DNA from: Candidatus Thorarchaeota archaeon SMTZ1-83
GTDB taxonomy: Archaea; Asgardarchaeota; Thorarchaeia; Thorarchaeales; Thorarchaeaceae
Direction: 5' to 3'
Assembly (NCBI GenBank): GCA_001563325.1
Contig: LRSK01000004.1
Span: 1 to 9,139 of the forward strand
Length of the DNA: 9,139 bases
In this document: in pieces, positions 6,644 through 9,139 of the stretch
Numbering within the stretch: position 1 is the stretch's first letter
Layout: every line of letters begins with the position of its first letter
Made by a program: the position numbers and the translations under genes
The notes under the pieces: generated by a model
What the model was told of the DNA's origin: nothing
The model's database searches: none
What the model saw: only the letters and a program-made list of their open reading frames with translations

Positions 6644-7486
6644 TCTGCTGGGCTTCCGGCCTCCTGTCCTTGTGTAATAGTACAGATACTCCTGAGCGTA
6701 CCCTGCGTATTCACCAAAATACTCCCTTGCTGCCTCCGACTTCTTTCCGTAGGATTTACCCGCTGTGGTGAATATACCGTAGTGTTTCTGGATGACGCGC
6801 TCAATCCACACGTCAATTGGGAATGCTTCCAAGAAGCCTAGCGAGAAGAGACACACACAGTCAGCGACCTTATCGCCCACTCCGTGCAGTTCCTTTAACC
6901 TCGCATGAGCCTCCTCATAGCCTTGTCTAGACAGCTCCGTGGCATCGATGTTGTCCTCGAGAATTGACTTTGTAGACCGAACTATGAAGTTGGCTCGCCA
7001 GTCAAGGCCCAGCGCTTGTAGCTGATTCTCCGTAGCTCTTGACAGGTCTACAGGTGATGGAAACCCGTGGTACACTGCGCCCCGGTAACTGTAGGTGGGC
7101 CCAAACTCTCTTCGGATAGACTGCGTGAACTTCCGAATGTTCGGGATGTTGTTACGGATTGAACACAGAAACGAAACCAAACAGGGGAAGAATTCATCTG
7201 AAATGACACGAAGGCCAGGAGCGAACTGAATGCTCTCTTTCATAATCCCATCGCGTGCAATCTTTCTCTGTATCTCTGTGAGGGGATCATTGAGCCTGAA
7301 CATCTTCTGCAGGTCCACGTCATGGTCCGACGAGTCATAGTAGAGTGTGTTACCTCTCTGTTCAACATAGACAACTTGACCAATGTCTGAATTGACATAG
7401 CCGCGGCCTTCTCTGATCCAACTGAATGTCTGACCGCACTCCAAGGTGTCTACGAGGTCAAAACCCTCAATGACAAGCTCTCTCAT
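6641..7486 (-). CDS. ogg: 8-oxoguanine DNA glycosylase (OGG1 type)
   Basis: This bifunctional glycosylase/AP lyase removes 8-oxoguanine from DNA. Its 281 residues follow the OGG1 plan. The N-terminal OGG_N domain carries LVDTLECGQTFSWIREG (11-27), then the helical core has CSIRNNIPNIRKFTQ, and the helix-hairpin-helix/GPD region reads LHGVGDKVADCVCLFSLG (200-217) and FPIDVWIERVI (222-232). K206 matches the nucleophile K249 of human OGG1 and D225 matches D268, with the same 19-residue spacing. C210 matches C253, which stacks on the oxidised base. The tryptophan after IDV, where human OGG1 has histidine, is usual in microbial OGGs. The ATG at 7486 has no SD. A weak ATAT lies about 20 bases upstream, so it may be read from its own promoter or from the MobB-like gene 54 bases upstream. 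Confidence 0.94.
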   Translation of the reverse strand: MRELVIEGFDLVDTLECGQTFSWIREGRGYVNSDIGQVVYVEQRGNTLYYDSSDHDVDLQKMFRLNDPLTEIQRKIARDGIMKESIQFAPGLRVISDEFFPCLVSFLCSIRNNIPNIRKFTQSIRREFGPTYSYRGAVYHGFPSPVDLSRATENQLQALGLDWRANFIVRSTKSILEDNIDATELSRQGYEEAHARLKELHGVGDKVADCVCLFSLGFLEAFPIDVWIERVIQKHYGIFTTAGKSYGKKSEAAREYFGEYAGYAQEYLYYYTRTGGRKPSR

Positions 7487-7540
7487 CGTGCCCGTTCGAT
7501 GTGATATGGAAAGAAGAGTATTGCGATTCGGCCCGTCCGA

Positions 7541-8038
7541 CTACAGAACCAGGCTCAAAACATCAAGTGCCTCTCGTTCAACAACCTTCACAAGGCTGTC
7601 GAGATCGTCAGACAACAACACAGGCACACCCATCTTATTCGAAGTCGTGCCGGACTCCTTCCAAGCCACCACAGCCACTGTTCCAGGAGGAGGAGCCTCT
7701 TCCAGAGCCCCCTCGCCGACACACCAAAAGCGAGGTATGACTAACCCCTTCATACCCTCTATAAGAAGGAAATCTGAATCATAGAACTGGAACGTCTTTG
7801 ATAGCGAGATTCTTTCCTTGAATCTAATCGTGGTAGAGCTTGGACCTTGGAGGATGGACATTTCCGAACCGGCTTTCAGGTGTTTCCAGGTGTCCGATCC
7901 CTCAGGTGGCATGCTATCCTCCATGCTACTCTTGACTGTAGATACGGAATACCCTCTCTTCTTCAGTCCCTCAATCAGAGCTGCAATGAGCGTCGTCTTT
8001 CCAGTGCCCGAGTATCCTGAAACCGCAAAGATTCGCAA
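7541..8038 (-). CDS. MobB-like P-loop nucleotide-binding protein
   Basis: This 165-residue P-loop protein is of the MobB type, which in other organisms helps attach GMP to molybdopterin. The Walker A motif is GYSGTGKTT (8-16). EGSDTWKHLKAG (46-57) matches the family's G-x-DT/S-W region, and FLLIEGMKGLVIPRF (90-104) is the Walker-B-like strand with E94. The segment usually rich in histidines after the second strand (IKH-x-HH) reads VKSSMEDS here, so assignment to molybdenum cofactor synthesis is uncertain; another G3E- or MobB-like GTPase role is possible. The start is a TTG at 8038: the frame has a TGA three codons upstream, and a strong SD (GGGGTGAT) sits five bases before it. It lies between the Toprim (65 bases upstream) and OGG1-type genes, probably in one operon. 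Confidence 0.85.
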   Translation of the reverse strand: MRIFAVSGYSGTGKTTLIAALIEGLKKRGYSVSTVKSSMEDSMPPEGSDTWKHLKAGSEMSILQGPSSTTIRFKERISLSKTFQFYDSDFLLIEGMKGLVIPRFWCVGEGALEEAPPPGTVAVVAWKESGTTSNKMGVPVLLSDDLDSLVKVVEREALDVLSLVL

Positions 8039-8044
8039 TGGCCA

Positions 8045-8059
8045 TCACCCCTCTGGTGA
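8045..8059 (-). promoter_or_regulatory. SD-containing hairpin before the MobB-like gene
   Basis: The minus strand contains TCACC-AGAGG-GGTGA, a perfect 5-bp stem with a 5-base loop. Its 3' arm plus the next base, GGTGAT, is the SD that pairs with the archaeal 16S 3' end (ATCACC). It ends five bases before the TTG start at 8038. When folded, the hairpin would hide the SD. The SD assignment is secure enough to fix the start; the regulatory role is inference. Confidence 0.5.
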
Positions 8060-8103
8060 ACGTGGTGGCATATTGTGTTTTCGTTGGTTATGCCCCCGTA
8101 TTG

Positions 8104-8589
8104 CTAGGATGCTGGTTCGGGAGAGTCCCTCCTCTTGAATAACGCAGTAAGCTCCTCAATGCACCGCCAATTGCCCATTGCCTTCCTTATCTCTCGTCGA
8201 AGTCTTCTAAGGACTTTGACCCGTCTGATCTCCAGCTCCTGCTCGATAGTTCTACAAAGCTCACTTCCCTCATCATCAAAATCGGTGAGTATAAGCACTT
8301 GTCTATCTTGGTTGGTGGCCAATGCGAGTTGGTCAATGAACATTGTTCTGGGAGTGCCACTCTGCGTCCTGACTATTGGGGCTTTCAGTCCAAGACTCCT
8401 GAGTACCAGCTCGTCGCGCTTTCCTTCCACGACCACGATAAGGCCCTCATAATCGTGGTCCAATTTCTGAATTGTGTCTATTAAGGCTCTTTCATTGTCC
8501 CTGAGTTTCTTCTTTCTGGCACGTTGCTGAAACCTGGCCCTGAAGATGTCTGCCTTGCTGCCCAGTGATCTGTCTTCTCTCTCGTTCAA
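8104..8589 (-). CDS. Small Toprim-domain protein
   Basis: This 161-residue protein contains a single Toprim fold. The glutamate motif is VVVEGKRDELVLRSLGL (52-68, catalytic E55), and the DxD motif is LTDFDDEG (101-108, D103 and D105). These residues bind metal ions in DnaG primase, RNase M5 and topoisomerases. Stand-alone archaeal Toprim proteins (COG1658, UPF0292) have this design, but here it has a highly basic N-terminal helix (FRARFQQRARKKK, 16-28) and a basic tail (KVLRRLRREIRKAMG), both suited to RNA or DNA binding. The activity is unknown; nuclease (RNase M5-like) is my first guess. The TTG start at 8589 is chosen because GGTGAT lies six bases upstream and no better start exists in frame. 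It follows the alcohol dehydrogenase gene by 37 bases, so the two are likely co-transcribed. Confidence 0.87.
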   Translation of the reverse strand: MNEREDRSLGSKADIFRARFQQRARKKKLRDNERALIDTIQKLDHDYEGLIVVVEGKRDELVLRSLGLKAPIVRTQSGTPRTMFIDQLALATNQDRQVLILTDFDDEGSELCRTIEQELEIRRVKVLRRLRREIRKAMGNWRCIEELTALFKRRDSPEPAS

Positions 8590-8595
8590 GGCAAA

Positions 8596-8601
8596 ATCAC
8601 C
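8596..8601 (-). promoter_or_regulatory. SD that sets the TTG start of the Toprim gene
   Basis: GGTGAT on the minus strand is complementary to the archaeal 16S 3' end and ends six bases before the TTG at 8589. It is the same sequence and nearly the same spacing as before the MobB-like gene. Confidence 0.55.
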
Positions 8602-8626
8602 CAGTCCTTTTCTGAACGTACTGGTT

Positions 8627-9139
8627 TCAGGGGATGATGGCTATCTTCATGGTTTCGCCAGCACTCATCATCCTCAGTGCGTCAGTTATCTTCTCCAAGG
8701 GCATCTCATGAGAGATGAGAATGTCAGGATCAACCGCACCAGCTACTATCAGCCTCAGAGCCTGTTCAACGTGTCTAGGTGCCAAGTGAAAGACGCCCTT
8801 GATTGTCAGCTGACCATAATGGAAACGGTATGTGTCGATCTCGAATCTGGTGCCCGATGCGGCTCCTCCAAACAGTACTGTCATTCCCGCATCTCGAGTC
8901 ATGTTGACAGCCTGCTCCCATGTCGCAGGTAGTCCAACCGCCTCTATTACAACGTCTGCCCCATAGCCTGAAGTTTCCTCTCTTACTCGCTCAATTGGGT
9001 CCTCCTTGGCTGGATCTATCACCAGATCTGCACCTGCTTGTTCAGCCATGTCTCGACGCAGCTTGGCCAAATCTGATGCAATCACCGTCGAGGCACCGCT
9101 TCTCTTTGCGAGCATGATTAGCATCTGGCCTATGGGACC
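8627..9139 (-). CDS. Zinc-type medium-chain alcohol dehydrogenase, C-terminal part (cut by window edge)
   Basis: Only the last 170 residues are present; the gene runs off the right edge. The visible part begins GPIGQMLIMLAKRSGAS, the end of the glycine-rich Rossmann turn of a medium-chain dehydrogenase/reductase. VIASDLAKLRRDMAEQAGADLVID follows; the Asp at the end of the second strand favours NAD+ over NADP+. Further on come GYGADVVIEAVGLPATWEQAV, GMTVLFGGAA, LTIKGVFHLAPRHVEQAL and the C-terminal helix region DALRMMSAGETMKIAI. These match sorbitol- and threonine-dehydrogenase-like zinc enzymes. The catalytic zinc ligands lie in the missing N-terminal half, so neither activity nor substrate can be judged. 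The ATG at 9124 is internal, not the start. It probably leads the operon with the Toprim, MobB-like and possibly OGG1-type genes. Confidence 0.9.
   Translation of the reverse strand, partial: GPIGQMLIMLAKRSGASTVIASDLAKLRRDMAEQAGADLVIDPAKEDPIERVREETSGYGADVVIEAVGLPATWEQAVNMTRDAGMTVLFGGAASGTRFEIDTYRFHYGQLTIKGVFHLAPRHVEQALRLIVAGAVDPDILISHEMPLEKITDALRMMSAGETMKIAIIP

Noticed and set aside
8039..8103. Molybdenum-cofactor riboswitch before the MobB-like gene
   Set aside because: The gap is only 65 bases, too short for the known Moco RNA motif, and shows only a 5-bp hairpin.
8546..8932. Open frame of 128 codons on the plus strand near the right end
   Set aside because: It is antisense to the alcohol dehydrogenase and Toprim genes, both with clear catalytic or cofactor motifs; the product resembles nothing known.
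1..9139. Mobile element, defence island, toxin-antitoxin pair or CRISPR array
   Set aside because: I saw no transposase, integrase, nuclease-helicase set, paired small toxin-like genes or regularly spaced repeats; genes are housekeeping or conserved hypothetical families.

Overview
This 9.1 kb window looks like ordinary chromosome from an archaeon. The best single marker is a complete archaeal/eukaryotic-type DNA primase large subunit (PriL) with all four iron-sulfur cysteines. DUF763, a small stand-alone Toprim protein, TTG and GTG starts, and TATA-like boxes close to start codons without Shine-Dalgarno (SD) sequences agree with this. The moderate GC content and the mix of families would suit an Asgard archaeon such as a Thorarchaeote. 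That placement is a guess from family resemblance, not a demonstrated result. I see no rRNA, tRNA, CRISPR array, insertion sequence, integrase or phage gene, and coding density is high.

Layout. A large soluble nine-repeat TPR protein (+, 12-1175) converges on a five-gene minus-strand block (1203-4742). That block holds a membrane-anchored mini-TPR protein, a metallo-beta-lactamase-fold hydrolase, a DUF763 protein, a cysteine-rich DUF3795 protein and an AlkD-like DNA glycosylase. From a 145-base divergent promoter region two plus-strand genes follow: a thioredoxin-fold protein with an altered active site (4888-5427) and priL (5482-6636). priL converges, with only 4 bases between stops, on a second minus-strand block: an OGG1-type 8-oxoguanine glycosylase, a MobB-like P-loop protein, a small Toprim protein, and a zinc-type alcohol dehydrogenase cut by the right edge.

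How the genes may work together. Several concern DNA maintenance: PriL (primer synthesis), the OGG1-type enzyme (oxidised guanine), the AlkD-like enzyme (alkylated bases), the Toprim protein (nucleic-acid phosphodiester chemistry in related families) and DUF763 (a helix-hairpin-helix-like stretch). The gene order does not prove a shared pathway, because the genes lie in at least four transcription units. Genes that probably head transcripts have TATA-like boxes about 20-30 bases before the start and no SD, suggesting leaderless or short-leader mRNAs. The two internal genes of the right-hand block (Toprim and MobB-like) use TTG starts preceded by GGTGAT, an SD matching the archaeal 16S 3' end. 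The MobB-like SD also lies in a small perfect hairpin.

I did not find a clear new multi-gene system. The best leads are the thioredoxin-fold protein with CNDT where relatives usually have a CxxC pair, the MobB-like protein without the usual histidine motif, the SD-hiding hairpin before it, and the clustering of repair and replication genes.
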